A stretch of 64,000 bases of DNA from Sva-07 sp963774765 (GTDB taxonomy: Bacteria > Actinomycetota > Acidimicrobiia > Acidimicrobiales > Ilumatobacteraceae). The stretch covers positions 51,502-115,501 of the forward strand of contig CAVZGP010000015.1 in assembly GCA_963774765.1 (NCBI GenBank). Direction: 5' to 3'. Position numbers and translations under genes: made by a program. Positions within the stretch are counted from its first letter, which is position 1. Every line of letters starts with the position of its first letter. Below are positions 53,395 through 61,911 of this stretch, one piece after another. The notes below the pieces were generated by a model that did not search any database, was not told where the DNA came from, and saw nothing but the letters and a program-made list of their open reading frames with translations.

Positions 53395-54144
53395 ATGAGC
53401 ATCACCGAGCAGCCGGCACCGCACCTCACCCTGTACCGGGCGACCGGGGTCACGCCGGCGCCCGATCTCCACCCGAACGGCGTCAACCACCTCGCGCTGT
53501 CGACCGCGGACATGAAGACGCAACTGACGTTCTTCGCCGAGGTGCTCGGCTGTCCCACCCGAGCGCTGTACTGGATGCACGGGGTACCCAACACGTTCCA
53601 CGGGTTCGTCGAGCTGGCGGGCGACAGCTACATCGCGTTCGTGCAGGCACCCGGCAATCCGACGGAGCCACAGTGGGGCGTCACCCACTCGGGCAACGCA
53701 GGCGACCCGGTGACCGCCGGCACGATGCAACACGTCGCGTTCAACGTCGACTCGATCGACGAACTGCTCACGATGCGCGACCGCATCCGCAGCCACGGCA
53801 TTCAGGTGATGGGACCGCTCGACCACGGCATGATCCAGTCGATCTACTTCGCCGGCCCGGAGCACCTCAGCCTCGAGGTGTGTGTGGGCCACGACATCGA
53901 CGAACGACAGTGGGTCGATCCCGAGGTGCAAGGGTTGTGCGGGATCAGCGACGACGAACTCGCGCGCCTCACGCGGCCCGCCGGGTTCGTGCGTCCCGAC
54001 GAGCCGGTGACCCAGCCACCCCACGACGCGTCGAAGCCGAACATGCACTACCCCGACGCGGTCCGCGACTTCATCATGGGGATGCCCGATGCCGACCTGT
54101 GGAACAACCTCAGCGAGTCGACGCCCCCGGTGCTTCCCGACTGA
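53395..54144 (+). CDS. VOC-family dioxygenase-like protein
   Basis: 249 residues from the ATG at 53395. A single VOC module with a long tail: GVNHLALSTADMKTQLTFF, TMQHVAFNVDSIDELL, and FAGPEHLSLEVCVGHD. His and Glu ligands are visible. The last 80 residues are Pro/Asp-rich and not part of the fold. Substrate unknown. Confidence 0.83.
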   Translation: MSITEQPAPHLTLYRATGVTPAPDLHPNGVNHLALSTADMKTQLTFFAEVLGCPTRALYWMHGVPNTFHGFVELAGDSYIAFVQAPGNPTEPQWGVTHSGNAGDPVTAGTMQHVAFNVDSIDELLTMRDRIRSHGIQVMGPLDHGMIQSIYFAGPEHLSLEVCVGHDIDERQWVDPEVQGLCGISDDELARLTRPAGFVRPDEPVTQPPHDASKPNMHYPDAVRDFIMGMPDADLWNNLSESTPPVLPD

Positions 54145-54299
54145 ACGTCACCATCGTGTCGGCCTGCGTGGCGCCGGTTCGACATCACCTCGACGACGCC
54201 GACCCGCGTCCACCATTTGTCGCTTGTCCGGACGGCGACTCGGGCGTACGGTCGAGGGTGCGGTTGCGTCCGCAGCCGCACCGATCGGGAGGGGACCTG

Positions 54300-55091
54300 A
54301 TGACAACGATGACCTCGTATGCACACGGCGTACCGAGCTGGATCGACCTCGCGACGCCGAATCCGGGCGCCGCGAAGGACTTCTACGGCGCGCTGTTCGG
54401 CTGGCACTACGACGACCGGCCGACCGACACCGACGACGTCGACTACACGATGGCCGACCTCGACGGGCACGCCGCCGCCGGCATCATGCAGCTCTCGGGG
54501 GAGATGGCGGCGTCGGGGATGCCGCCGTTCTGGTCGACCTATGTGTCAGTCGACGACATCGACCGTGCTGTCGGCAAGGTCGAACCTGCCGGCGGCTCGG
54601 TGATGCAGCCGGCGATGGACGTGATGGGCGCTGGCCGCTTCGCGGTCGTCGCCGACCCCGCCGGCGCGGTCATCTGCATGTGGGAAGCGCGGGAGCACAT
54701 CGGCGCCGGGGTCGTCAACGAGCACGGCGCGTTCTCATGGTGTGAGCTGATCACGCCTGACCCCGTAGCCGTGGCACCCTTCTACGACGCGGTGTTCGGA
54801 TGGACGACGCAGACCGTTCCGATGCCGACCGGAACCTACACATTGTTCACGGTCGCAGGCGGCAACGAGAACGGCATCGCCGGGGCGATGGCGCCGCCCG
54901 TCGAAGGTCTGCCGTCCTACTGGGGTGTGTACTTCATGGTGGACGACGCTGCGCAGACCGTCGCCACGGCGCGCACGCTCGGCGCGCAGGTTCTGATGGA
55001 CGCCACCGAGATGCCCGGCGTCGGCACACTCGCCACGCTGATGGACCCAGCCGGTGCCGCATTCTCGATCATGGAGCCCACGACGTCGTGA
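54300..55091 (+). CDS. VOC-family protein with two glyoxalase-like domains
   Basis: 263 residues from the ATG at 54300, with GGGAGGGG 5 nt upstream. Domain 1: PSWIDLATPNPGAAKDFYGA with DPAGAVICMWE; domain 2: FSWCELITPDPVAVAPFYDA with DPAGAAFSIMEP. These repeated DPxGAxFxxxE motifs mark the CfP29-like/glyoxalase subgroup common in actinobacteria. The 155-bp gap upstream holds TACGGT at 54247, a possible -10, with a long leader. Confidence 0.87.
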   Translation: MTTMTSYAHGVPSWIDLATPNPGAAKDFYGALFGWHYDDRPTDTDDVDYTMADLDGHAAAGIMQLSGEMAASGMPPFWSTYVSVDDIDRAVGKVEPAGGSVMQPAMDVMGAGRFAVVADPAGAVICMWEAREHIGAGVVNEHGAFSWCELITPDPVAVAPFYDAVFGWTTQTVPMPTGTYTLFTVAGGNENGIAGAMAPPVEGLPSYWGVYFMVDDAAQTVATARTLGAQVLMDATEMPGVGTLATLMDPAGAAFSIMEPTTS

Positions 55092-55162
55092 ATCGCGGCG
55101 CCACGATGGCGACCGTCAAGCCCGCTTTCGCGCCACATCGTCCAGCCCGGCGCGGCCGAGCG

Positions 55163-55480
55163 TCAGCCTTCGTCGAGCAGGTCCTCGCGGACCGCGGTGG
55201 TCTCCTCGACCTCGATCTCGTCCGCGGAGAACTCGCCGTCACCGTCGACATCGACGGCGGTGATCGTGGTCTCGTCGATGATGTCCGCCTCACCGTCACC
55301 GTCGACGTCGATCGCCGTGATGGTGGTTTCCTGGATGATGTCGGCGACCCCGTCGCCATCCACGTCGATGATCGTGGTGGTGGTCTCGACCACGGCGTCG
55401 GCAACGCCGTCACCGTCGACATCGATGACCTCGGTCTCGATGGTCATGTCGATCTCGCCCGTGTTCTCTGTGTCGCTCAT
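55163..55480 (-). CDS. Small acidic DVDGDG-repeat protein
   Basis: 105 residues from the ATG at 55480. About 80% of the protein is four repeats of about 19 residues, each IDVDGDGxAD followed by a Glu/Thr-rich strand (ETTTT, ETTIT). DxDxDG loops are EF-hand/dockerin-type calcium sites, so a calcium-binding role is likely. There is no signal peptide and no membrane segment. No recognised family. The periodic D/T pattern suggests a beta-helix-like or repeat fold. It is upstream of nothing on its strand within 80 bp and is convergent with the VOC gene. Confidence 0.72.
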   Translation of the reverse strand: MSDTENTGEIDMTIETEVIDVDGDGVADAVVETTTTIIDVDGDGVADIIQETTITAIDVDGDGEADIIDETTITAVDVDGDGEFSADEIEVEETTAVREDLLDEG

Positions 55481-55597
55481 CAGCGCAGTCAAGCACATCC
55501 GCGGCGCTCCAGTGGTGACGCGGCGCCAGGGGCCTCAGCGCGTTGGGACAGCGTTTCGGGACCCGAACGAATCACGTGTCGCAGAGATTCCCCCACC

Positions 55598-55738
55598 GAT
55601 GAGCGAACCGACCGGATACGGCGGTTTCGCTCATCGCAACCCGCGAGATCCTCCCACCGATGAGCGAACCGACCGGATACGGCGGTTTCGCTTCCATCGA
55701 TGAGCGAACCGACCGGATACAGCGGTTTCGCTCATCGC
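55598..55738. repeat. Array of 40-bp palindromes (three copies, one truncated)
   Basis: Copies at 55598-55637 and 55699-55738 are complete; the copy at 55659-55692 lacks its last arm and runs into the next. The first two start 61 bp apart, as in the 21.7-kb array. GATGAGCGAACCG begins each unit and CGCTCATCGC ends the complete ones; CCCACC precedes the first two. They lie in the 307-bp gap between two minus-strand genes, where I see nothing else. Confidence 0.85.
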
Positions 55739-55787
55739 ACCCCAACTCCAGCCCAATCCGCGGAGCTCTCAGGCACCGCGTCACCAC

Positions 55788-56822
55788 TCACTCGGCCCAG
55801 GACTTGATCTTCTCGAAGGTCTGCAGTGGGTCGGGTCCGTGGGGGTTGATGTTGAGGTAGGTGACACCGACGTCCTTGAACACCTGGATGCGTTCACGCA
55901 CGTGGCCCTCGTCGCCGATCAAGGCGGACAGGTCGATGTACTCGTCGGGCACCGCGGCGATCGCCTCGGCACGCTTGCCGGACAGGAACAGGTCCTGGAT
56001 CTCGGCGGCCTCCTTCTCCCACCCGTAGCGAACGAACAGGTCGTTGTAGAAATTCTTCGACTTCGCGCCCATGCCGCCCACGTAGAACCCGATCAGCCCA
56101 CGGGCCGCCTCGCGGGCCTCGTCGACATGCGGGCCGGAGCCGAGTGCGACGGTGCCGCCGGCGATGATCTCCAACGGCGCCTTGTTCGGATCACGCTTGG
56201 CCGTACCAGCGGCGAGCGCGTCACCCCACACCTGCTGGAAACGGTCGGGGACGAAGTGGATCGTCTGCCAGATGTCGGCCATCTCGGCGGTGAGTTCGAC
56301 GTTCTTCGGGCCGATCGTGGCGAGCGCGATCGGGATGTCCTTGGCCGGCGGGCGGTTCATGAACTTGATCGGCTTGCCGAGACCGGTGCCGCCCTCGGCG
56401 AGCGGCAGTTGATAGGTGGCACCATCGTGTTCGACCTTGTCGCCGCTCCACACCTTGCGACAGATCTCGATCGTGTCGCGGGTACGCCCGATCGGCTTCT
56501 CGAACGGCACGCCGTGCCAGCCCTCGATCACTTGCGGACCCGACGTCCCGAGCCCCAACACGAACCGGCCGTCGGACAACGCGTCGAGCGTCGCTGCCGT
56601 CTGAGCGATCAGCGCCGGACTGCGCGAGTAGAGCGGGATGATGCCCGTCATCAACTGCACCGTCGAGGTCTGGCCGGCGAGATAGCCGAGCGTCGAGATC
56701 AGGTCGTAGCCGTAGATCTCTGCCCCCCAGATGAGATCGACACCCGCCGATTCGAGGTCGCGTGCCTGTTGGGCGAGCTTCTTGGGGTCGCCGTTGAAAC
56801 CGATCGTGGTGGAGATCTTCAT
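55788..56822 (-). CDS. LLM-class F420-dependent oxidoreductase
   Basis: 344 residues, start ATG with AAAGGC upstream. Luciferase-like TIM barrel: STTIGFNGDPKKLAQQARDL, LISTLGYLAGQTSTVQLMTG, ALSDGRFVLGLGTSGPQVIE. It would use reduced F420 or FMN to reduce an unknown substrate. Typical of actinobacteria. It is 88 bp downstream of the SGNH hydrolase gene on the same strand. Confidence 0.9.
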   Translation of the reverse strand: MKISTTIGFNGDPKKLAQQARDLESAGVDLIWGAEIYGYDLISTLGYLAGQTSTVQLMTGIIPLYSRSPALIAQTAATLDALSDGRFVLGLGTSGPQVIEGWHGVPFEKPIGRTRDTIEICRKVWSGDKVEHDGATYQLPLAEGGTGLGKPIKFMNRPPAKDIPIALATIGPKNVELTAEMADIWQTIHFVPDRFQQVWGDALAAGTAKRDPNKAPLEIIAGGTVALGSGPHVDEAREAARGLIGFYVGGMGAKSKNFYNDLFVRYGWEKEAAEIQDLFLSGKRAEAIAAVPDEYIDLSALIGDEGHVRERIQVFKDVGVTYLNINPHGPDPLQTFEKIKSWAE

Positions 56823-56909
56823 CGCCGTTGCCTTTCGTCGTGGGTGGTGACGCCGGTGCCAGACACCCGCGTCACCGGTTCGGGTCGACCGTAGCTGCGC
56901 AGACGCCGG

Positions 56910-58059
56910 TCAGCCGAAGGGGCCGTCCGGGACGAACGCGTACGCGGCAAATCGCTCGCCCATCCGGCGGTAGCCGGCGCTGTTGGGGTGCAGGCCGTCG
57001 GGGAGGTCGTCGACGTCATCGGGCCCGAACAACTCGAGGCCGTCCCAGTAGTGGAGATCCGCATCCCCGGCGTCACGGCGTTGCGACACCACGACCCCCA
57101 ACAACTCGCGGATCCGTCGGAGCGTCAACGCGCCGGCAAGCAGCTCATCCGACCGAGCGACCACGTCGAAACGTCCCTCGACGTTCGGCAGGGTCGGGCC
57201 GGGATGCTCCTCGGCGACCGGACAGATGATCGGGCTGATCACCACGATCGGAACATCGCGATGGCCATCGCGGATCGTGTCGAGCAGCCCGTGGACGGCG
57301 GGCACGAACGCCCGCTCGCGCATCGAGTCGGCATTGAGGATGTTGATGCCGAGCTTCACGCTGATGACGTCGGCCGGCAGGTCTCGGATCGCGCGGGCGG
57401 CGAACTGATCGAGCTGGCACTGTCCGGCGAGACCGAGGCTGAACAGATCGAGACCGGCGGACCTGGCCGCCACCGCCGGCCACGTCCCGGTCGGGTGGTC
57501 GGCTTCCATGCAGTGGCTGATGGAACTGCCATAGTGCACCCACCGCCGCCGATCGGAGGGCGGCGCGTCGATCGCGGCGTGGTCGTCGATGCGCAACTCG
57601 CGCAGCATCGCGGTCGCGTTCTCGCGCGAGCCAGACCTCGACGGTCTTGACGCCCCCGGGGAGCCCCTCGAAACGGATCACGCTCGGTTCGTTGTGCACC
57701 ATCTCGAAGTCGAGCGACGTCCGGTCGGGAAATCGGATCACATCGGTCTCGCTCAACGCCTCGCTCGCCACCAGCTCGCCGTCGACCACGAGATCGATCG
57801 TGGCGCTGTGCGAGGTGACGCCGCCGAATTCGAGACGCGTGAACACCGCTTCCAACTCGATCGATGTCGAGTCCGTGACGAACTCGAGCCGTCCACCCGA
57901 CGGCATCGACGACACGAACCCGATCGCCGGATCGACCAGTTGCGCCCGCGCCGATGCGGGCAGGCGTTCGGTGAGCGACCCGCGAGGCGTCGCTGTCAGG
58001 TCGACGATGCCCGCGAACCTGACCGGTGCGTCGACGGTGCGCAGATCGATCGATGTCAT
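56910..58059 (-). pseudogene. SGNH/GDSL hydrolase split by a frameshift
   Basis: Two parts in different frames make one protein. The N-terminal part starts at the ATG 58059 and is a beta-sandwich (MTSIDLRTVDAPVRFAGIVD to VKTVEVWLARE). The C-terminal part is the hydrolase: WVHYGSSISHC (nucleophile Ser), LGLAGQCQ, VKLGINI and the final DGLHPNSAGYRRM with Asp and His. The frames meet near 57616-57625 in a short GCGCG dinucleotide run; adding or removing two bases there joins them. Such proteins are esterases acting on glycans or lipids. Real mutation or sequencing error. It overlaps the upstream SRPBCC gene (ATGA). Confidence 0.72.
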
Positions 58060-58550
58060 GCGCCGGGACGGGGCTGGCCCGGCGCGACGGTCCGAGCGAG
58101 AATTCCGAGCGTGGCGCGCAGACTGGATTCGGCGATGATCGGGAACCGGTCGGCGATCCCCGCGTACGCCTCGTGGAGGTTCGACCAGTCGTAGTACGAC
58201 GTGACCAACGTGCCGCCGTCGATCGGCTCGAGCCGGTACCCGTAGATGTGACCGAGGGGCGGCTGCATCGCCCCATCGATGGTCCACGCGATGTCGGAGC
58301 CGGGCTCGAACGTCTCGATCACGACGGTGACGTCGTACTCGCCGAGGTCGAAGTCGCGCAACGAGTCGCGGTCCATGTGCACCACGAACCGATCTCCCAC
58401 CGCGCTGGCCGGATCACCCTCGGCCGACATCAACATGCCCGAGGCGTCGATCGCGACGTGTCCGTCGGGGCTGCGCAGGATCTCGAAGATTGCCGACGGC
58501 TCCGCGGCGATGGCTCGGTCGACTTCCAGGCGGGTCACGGGTTCGGTCAT
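58056..58550 (-). CDS. SRPBCC-family protein
   Basis: 164 residues. START/polyketide-cyclase-type fold: VDRAIAAEPSAIFEILRSPD, VGDRFVVHMDR, YRLEPIDGGTLVTSYYDWSN and a long C-terminal helix. These bind a hydrophobic ligand in a deep cavity; no enzyme activity can be assigned. Its stop overlaps the SGNH hydrolase start by 4 nt. Confidence 0.85.
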   Translation of the reverse strand: MTEPVTRLEVDRAIAAEPSAIFEILRSPDGHVAIDASGMLMSAEGDPASAVGDRFVVHMDRDSLRDFDLGEYDVTVVIETFEPGSDIAWTIDGAMQPPLGHIYGYRLEPIDGGTLVTSYYDWSNLHEAYAGIADRFPIIAESSLRATLGILARTVAPGQPRPGA

Positions 58551-58596
58551 CCCCGAATCCTGGCATCGATCGGCGACGGCGACGGCACCCGGAACG

Positions 58597-58857
58597 TCAC
58601 CCTCCCGACAGCGCCTGCATCAGCACGACCTCGTCGGATGGCGCGATCGCAAGGTCGAGGTCGGTGACGATCGTGCGATTGACGAAGATCCTCATGTGCT
58701 GGCGGAGGCGAGCCTGTTCGTCGACCACGCGGAACCGGATGCCCGGGTAGCGCCCATCGAGATCGTCGAGGAGTTCCGCCAGGGTCGCGCCCTCGGCCTG
58801 GACCTCCTTCGCTCCGGCGGTGTACGAGCGCAACGGCGTCGGAATGCTGACCTTCAC
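58597..58857 (-). CDS. MoaD/ThiS-family ubiquitin-like protein
   Basis: 86 residues from the GTG at 58857, overlapping the propeller gene stop (GTGA). Beta-grasp fold ending in the diglycine ALSGG needed for adenylation and thiocarboxylation. VKVSIPTPLRSYTAGAKEVQ, GATLAELLDDLDGRYPGIRF and FVNRTIV are typical of MoaD. It may carry sulfur for molybdopterin, but no moaE is near; the fixed pairing with the propeller gene suggests a special role. Confidence 0.88.
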   Translation of the reverse strand: MKVSIPTPLRSYTAGAKEVQAEGATLAELLDDLDGRYPGIRFRVVDEQARLRQHMRIFVNRTIVTDLDLAIAPSDEVVLMQALSGG

Positions 58858-59990
58858 CGCACCGGTGCGCTCGTGGTGGTGTCCATCTCGGGCAGCACCT
58901 CGACGGAGAAGATCTCGGGGAGATGACTCGCCGCGCAGGTCCACGACGCGCCCTCATCGGCGCTGGCCCACACCTCGCCACCGGTGGTGCCGAAGTAGAC
59001 GCCGACGGGATCGTGTGCGTCGGTCGTCATCGCCTGGCGTTTCACGGTCAACCAGCCACGCTCGGGCAGCCCCGAGTCCTGACGCTCGAACGACTCGCCG
59101 CCGTCGCGCGTGACGAACACCGCCGGCCGACCGTCGGGACTGGTGCGCGGCCACACGTCGGAGCCGTCCATCGGGAACACCCACGCCACGTCGGGATCCC
59201 GCGGATGCAGCTCGACCGGGAAGCCGATGTCACCGACCGCAGACGGCATGTTGTCGCCGATACGCACCCACCGGTCGGCTGGCCGGTCGAGGCGGTACAG
59301 CCCGCAGTGGTTCTGTTGGTAGAGGCGGTCGGGTGACGCGGGATGAACCCGTACGCAGTGCGGGTCGTGGCCGAACTCGCCGTCGGGGTCCGGGAGGAAC
59401 TCACCGACCACACCCTTGTTCAGCGGCGCCCAGTCGGAGCCACCGTCCGTCGTTTCGAAGACACCGCCGCTCGACAGCCCGATGTAGAGATGGGCGCGGT
59501 TGCGGGGGTCGACGTTGATCGAGTGCAGCATCGCCCCGTCCGGTGTCCCCTGATACGGGTACTCCGCCCACGTCTCCCACATCGGGTGGTCGTTCCATCC
59601 GTCGAGTGGTTCCCACGTGTCACCGTTGTCGTCGCTGCGGAAGAGGCCCTGGGGCGTTGCGCCCGCGTACCAGCTCCCCGGCTCGTCGGCGTGGCCGGGC
59701 GTCAGCCAGAACACGGCGTCGACGGAGCGCTCCAGTCGCTCCCCCGGGCGGAACGCCGGAGGCTTCGTCGCCTCGACCCAGCTGGCACCCTGGTCGACGG
59801 AACGAAGCACCGTTGGCCCGAGATGGCCGGTTCGGGTCGCGGCAAGCACCACCCCGCCCGGGCGGGGATCTCCGACGACGTGTTGCATCACATGGCCGAG
59901 ATACTGTGGCGGCGACAACGTCCAGTCGCGGCGGTCGACGGACGACAGGGCGAAGAGCCCCTTGCGGGTACCGATCAGGAGTTGCGTCAT
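58854..59990 (-). CDS. BNR/VPS10-type beta-propeller (sialidase-like) protein
   Basis: 378 residues from the ATG at 59990. Several Asp-box-like turns (SVDQGASWVEA, SDDNGDTWEPL, TTDGGSDWAPL, TRDGGESFERQ, SADEGASWTCA) mark a beta-propeller of sialidase or photosystem-assembly type. There is no signal peptide, and the catalytic residues of a sialidase are not evident, so it may be a binding scaffold. Coupled by a 4-nt overlap to the MoaD-like gene. Function unknown. Confidence 0.8.
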   Translation of the reverse strand: MTQLLIGTRKGLFALSSVDRRDWTLSPPQYLGHVMQHVVGDPRPGGVVLAATRTGHLGPTVLRSVDQGASWVEATKPPAFRPGERLERSVDAVFWLTPGHADEPGSWYAGATPQGLFRSDDNGDTWEPLDGWNDHPMWETWAEYPYQGTPDGAMLHSINVDPRNRAHLYIGLSSGGVFETTDGGSDWAPLNKGVVGEFLPDPDGEFGHDPHCVRVHPASPDRLYQQNHCGLYRLDRPADRWVRIGDNMPSAVGDIGFPVELHPRDPDVAWVFPMDGSDVWPRTSPDGRPAVFVTRDGGESFERQDSGLPERGWLTVKRQAMTTDAHDPVGVYFGTTGGEVWASADEGASWTCAASHLPEIFSVEVLPEMDTTTSAPVR

Positions 59991-60057
59991 CGTCGCGATC
60001 ATCGCGCACACTCGAACGTCGTGCGAGGGGTCGCGTTCAGCGACTACACATGACGTC

Positions 60058-60774
60058 ATGGAAGAACTCCTCCCGCCGGTACCCGAGGACTGGTCGACCG
60101 CCCTTGCGGTGGTCGCTCATCCGGACGACATGGAGTACGGAGCATCGAGCGCCGTGGCCCGTTGGGTCGGGCAGGGCAAGACGATCGCGTACGCCCTCGT
60201 CACCGATGGCGAGGCCGGCATCAGCACGATCCCGCCAGACGAGGTGGGCCCGCTGCGACGCTCGGAACAGGTGGCGAGCTGCGCCGCGGTCGGTGTGACC
60301 GACGTCGAGTTTCTCGGATTGCCCGACGGATTGCTCGTCGAGGGTCTCGATCTTCGGCGCCGACTCGCCGACACGATCCGACGACATCGCCCCGAGGTGC
60401 TGTTGAGCATCAACCATCACGACTCGTGGGGCGGCCCGAGCTGGAACCACGTCGATCATCGCGTGGTCGGTCGCTCGTTGCTCGATGCCGCTAGGGACGC
60501 GGCGAACCCGTGGATCTTCACCGAGCTCGACGCGCCAGCGTGGGGCGGCTGCCGATTCGTCGCGTTCAGTGGGTCACCCACAGCGACGCACGGCGTCGAC
60601 GTGACCGACACCCTCGAAGCAGGAATCGCGTCGCTGGCGTGCCACGAGGTGTACCTGTCGAACCTCGGTGGAGACATGGCCGACCCCGATCACTTCCTGC
60701 GCTCGGCGGCCGAGTCTGCCGGTGCCCGCGTCGGCGTTGCACTGGCGACCACGTTCGAAGTCGTCCACGTCTGA
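60058..60774 (+). CDS. PIG-L/LmbE-family deacetylase
   Basis: 238 residues from the ATG at 60058. Zinc motif AHPDDMEYG (AHPDD) at about 20-28, with the later His in NHHDSWGGPSWNHVDHR. It would remove an acetyl group from an N-acetylglucosamine-like substrate; members include mycothiol MshB/Mca relatives. The start has TACACA 7 nt upstream. It is divergent from the propeller gene. Confidence 0.92.
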   Translation: MEELLPPVPEDWSTALAVVAHPDDMEYGASSAVARWVGQGKTIAYALVTDGEAGISTIPPDEVGPLRRSEQVASCAAVGVTDVEFLGLPDGLLVEGLDLRRRLADTIRRHRPEVLLSINHHDSWGGPSWNHVDHRVVGRSLLDAARDAANPWIFTELDAPAWGGCRFVAFSGSPTATHGVDVTDTLEAGIASLACHEVYLSNLGGDMADPDHFLRSAAESAGARVGVALATTFEVVHV

Positions 60775-60795
60775 GGCCACGCCACGTGCGGGGCG

Positions 60796-61248
60796 TCAGC
60801 GGCGCACGAGCACCTTGTCGAGATTGCGCATCCCCAGCTGGAACACGATCCGGCCGACGAAGGTCGCTACGGGAGCGAGCAACGACGGCAGGTGCGCCAC
60901 GGTGACGTCCTCGCGCCAGTCGAGCACCGAGCCGGAGCCGTCGGCTCGAACGGTGAATCCGGCGGCGCCGCCGAGCACCGGGCCGAGCTTCTCGACGTCG
61001 CACACACCGGTCGATGCCGCGTCGTCCCACTCGCAGCGCGCGACCCGCATCCGGTCCTCCAGTGCGATCGGCCGGAATCCCGTCCACGCCGTGAACGTGT
61101 AGCCGACCGCCGCCGGATCGCCCGCGTCGCCGTCGACGGTGGTCGCCGGGATCCACGCGCCGTGCGCAGGCCAGTCGACCAGTTCATCCCACAACTCGCG
61201 CACCGGGACATCGAACCGTCGAGAGAGCTCGAAGTGCACAGAGGCCAC
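60796..61248 (-). CDS. SRPBCC-family protein 2
   Basis: 150 residues from a GTG at 61248. SRPBCC fold: VHFELSRRFDVPVRELWDEL, YTFTAWTGFRPIALEDRMRV, SVLDWREDVTVAHLPS, and a C-terminal helix ending NLDKVLVRR. Ligand unknown. It follows the PadR gene by 99 bp on the same strand and may share its transcript. Confidence 0.83.
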   Translation of the reverse strand: MASVHFELSRRFDVPVRELWDELVDWPAHGAWIPATTVDGDAGDPAAVGYTFTAWTGFRPIALEDRMRVARCEWDDAASTGVCDVEKLGPVLGGAAGFTVRADGSGSVLDWREDVTVAHLPSLLAPVATFVGRIVFQLGMRNLDKVLVRR

Positions 61249-61347
61249 TGCGCGATTCTTCCACCGACGACGCGCCTCGCCGCCGCTCGTGCGCAGACCT
61301 GGATGGAGCCGTTCAGGCAGCGTGAAGCGTCAACCGCACCGCCATGA

Positions 61348-61911
61348 TCACGGCGAGGGGCCCAGGAGGCGGTCGAGGAAGCGCAGCGCCGCGTCGGAGG
61401 TCTCCCGACGCCAGAGCATCACGACGTCGTCGCCGTCGCCAGCGCTGTCGGCCGCTACGACCGCAGCGAGGTCGGCGACGATCACGCGCTGTCGGGTGAG
61501 CATCGCGTCGACGTCGATGCCGTTGCGCTGCGCGATCATCAACTTCAAGAGCAACTCGCTGCGGAGATCGCGTAGGTGCTCGACCGGCGTCGCCAGCCAT
61601 CGGCGCAGTTCGGCCCGCCCCGTACGAGTCGCCGCGAGCATCGTACGGTTGCCACCGGCGATACCGGGCTCCTCGCCGACCGCCCGGACCAGGCCTCGAT
61701 CGACGAGTTGGTCGAGCGACCGATATGTCAGCGCTCGCGAACGCGACCACACACGGCCCAGTTCCCCTCCGGGTCGGAGCGCCGACGCGATCGCGAATCC
61801 GTGCGCGGGATCGTCGTAGAGCACACCGAGGCACGCCCATTCGCCCAGCAGGAGGTCGCGCCGCCGATGATCTGGATCGGCGCGACGCTGGTCGCCGGGC
61901 GACTGACTCAT
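61348..61911 (-). CDS. PadR-family transcriptional regulator
   Basis: 187 residues. The winged-helix N-terminus is typical: LLGEWACLGVLYDDPAHGFAIA, WSRSRALTYRSLDQLVDRGLV, TRTGRAELRRWLATPV. The C-terminal helices would dimerise. Its start overlaps the modC stop (ATGA), so it is translated with the molybdate transporter; a regulator of molybdate uptake is plausible, whereas ModE is the usual one. Confidence 0.88.
   Translation of the reverse strand: MSQSPGDQRRADPDHRRRDLLLGEWACLGVLYDDPAHGFAIASALRPGGELGRVWSRSRALTYRSLDQLVDRGLVRAVGEEPGIAGGNRTMLAATRTGRAELRRWLATPVEHLRDLRSELLLKLMIAQRNGIDVDAMLTRQRVIVADLAAVVAADSAGDGDDVVMLWRRETSDAALRFLDRLLGPSP

Noticed and set aside
53316..55091. Single 591-codon frame covering both VOC genes
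   Set aside because: The first part is a shadow of the 53395 gene; the real gene starts at the ATG 54300, which has a strong ribosome site.
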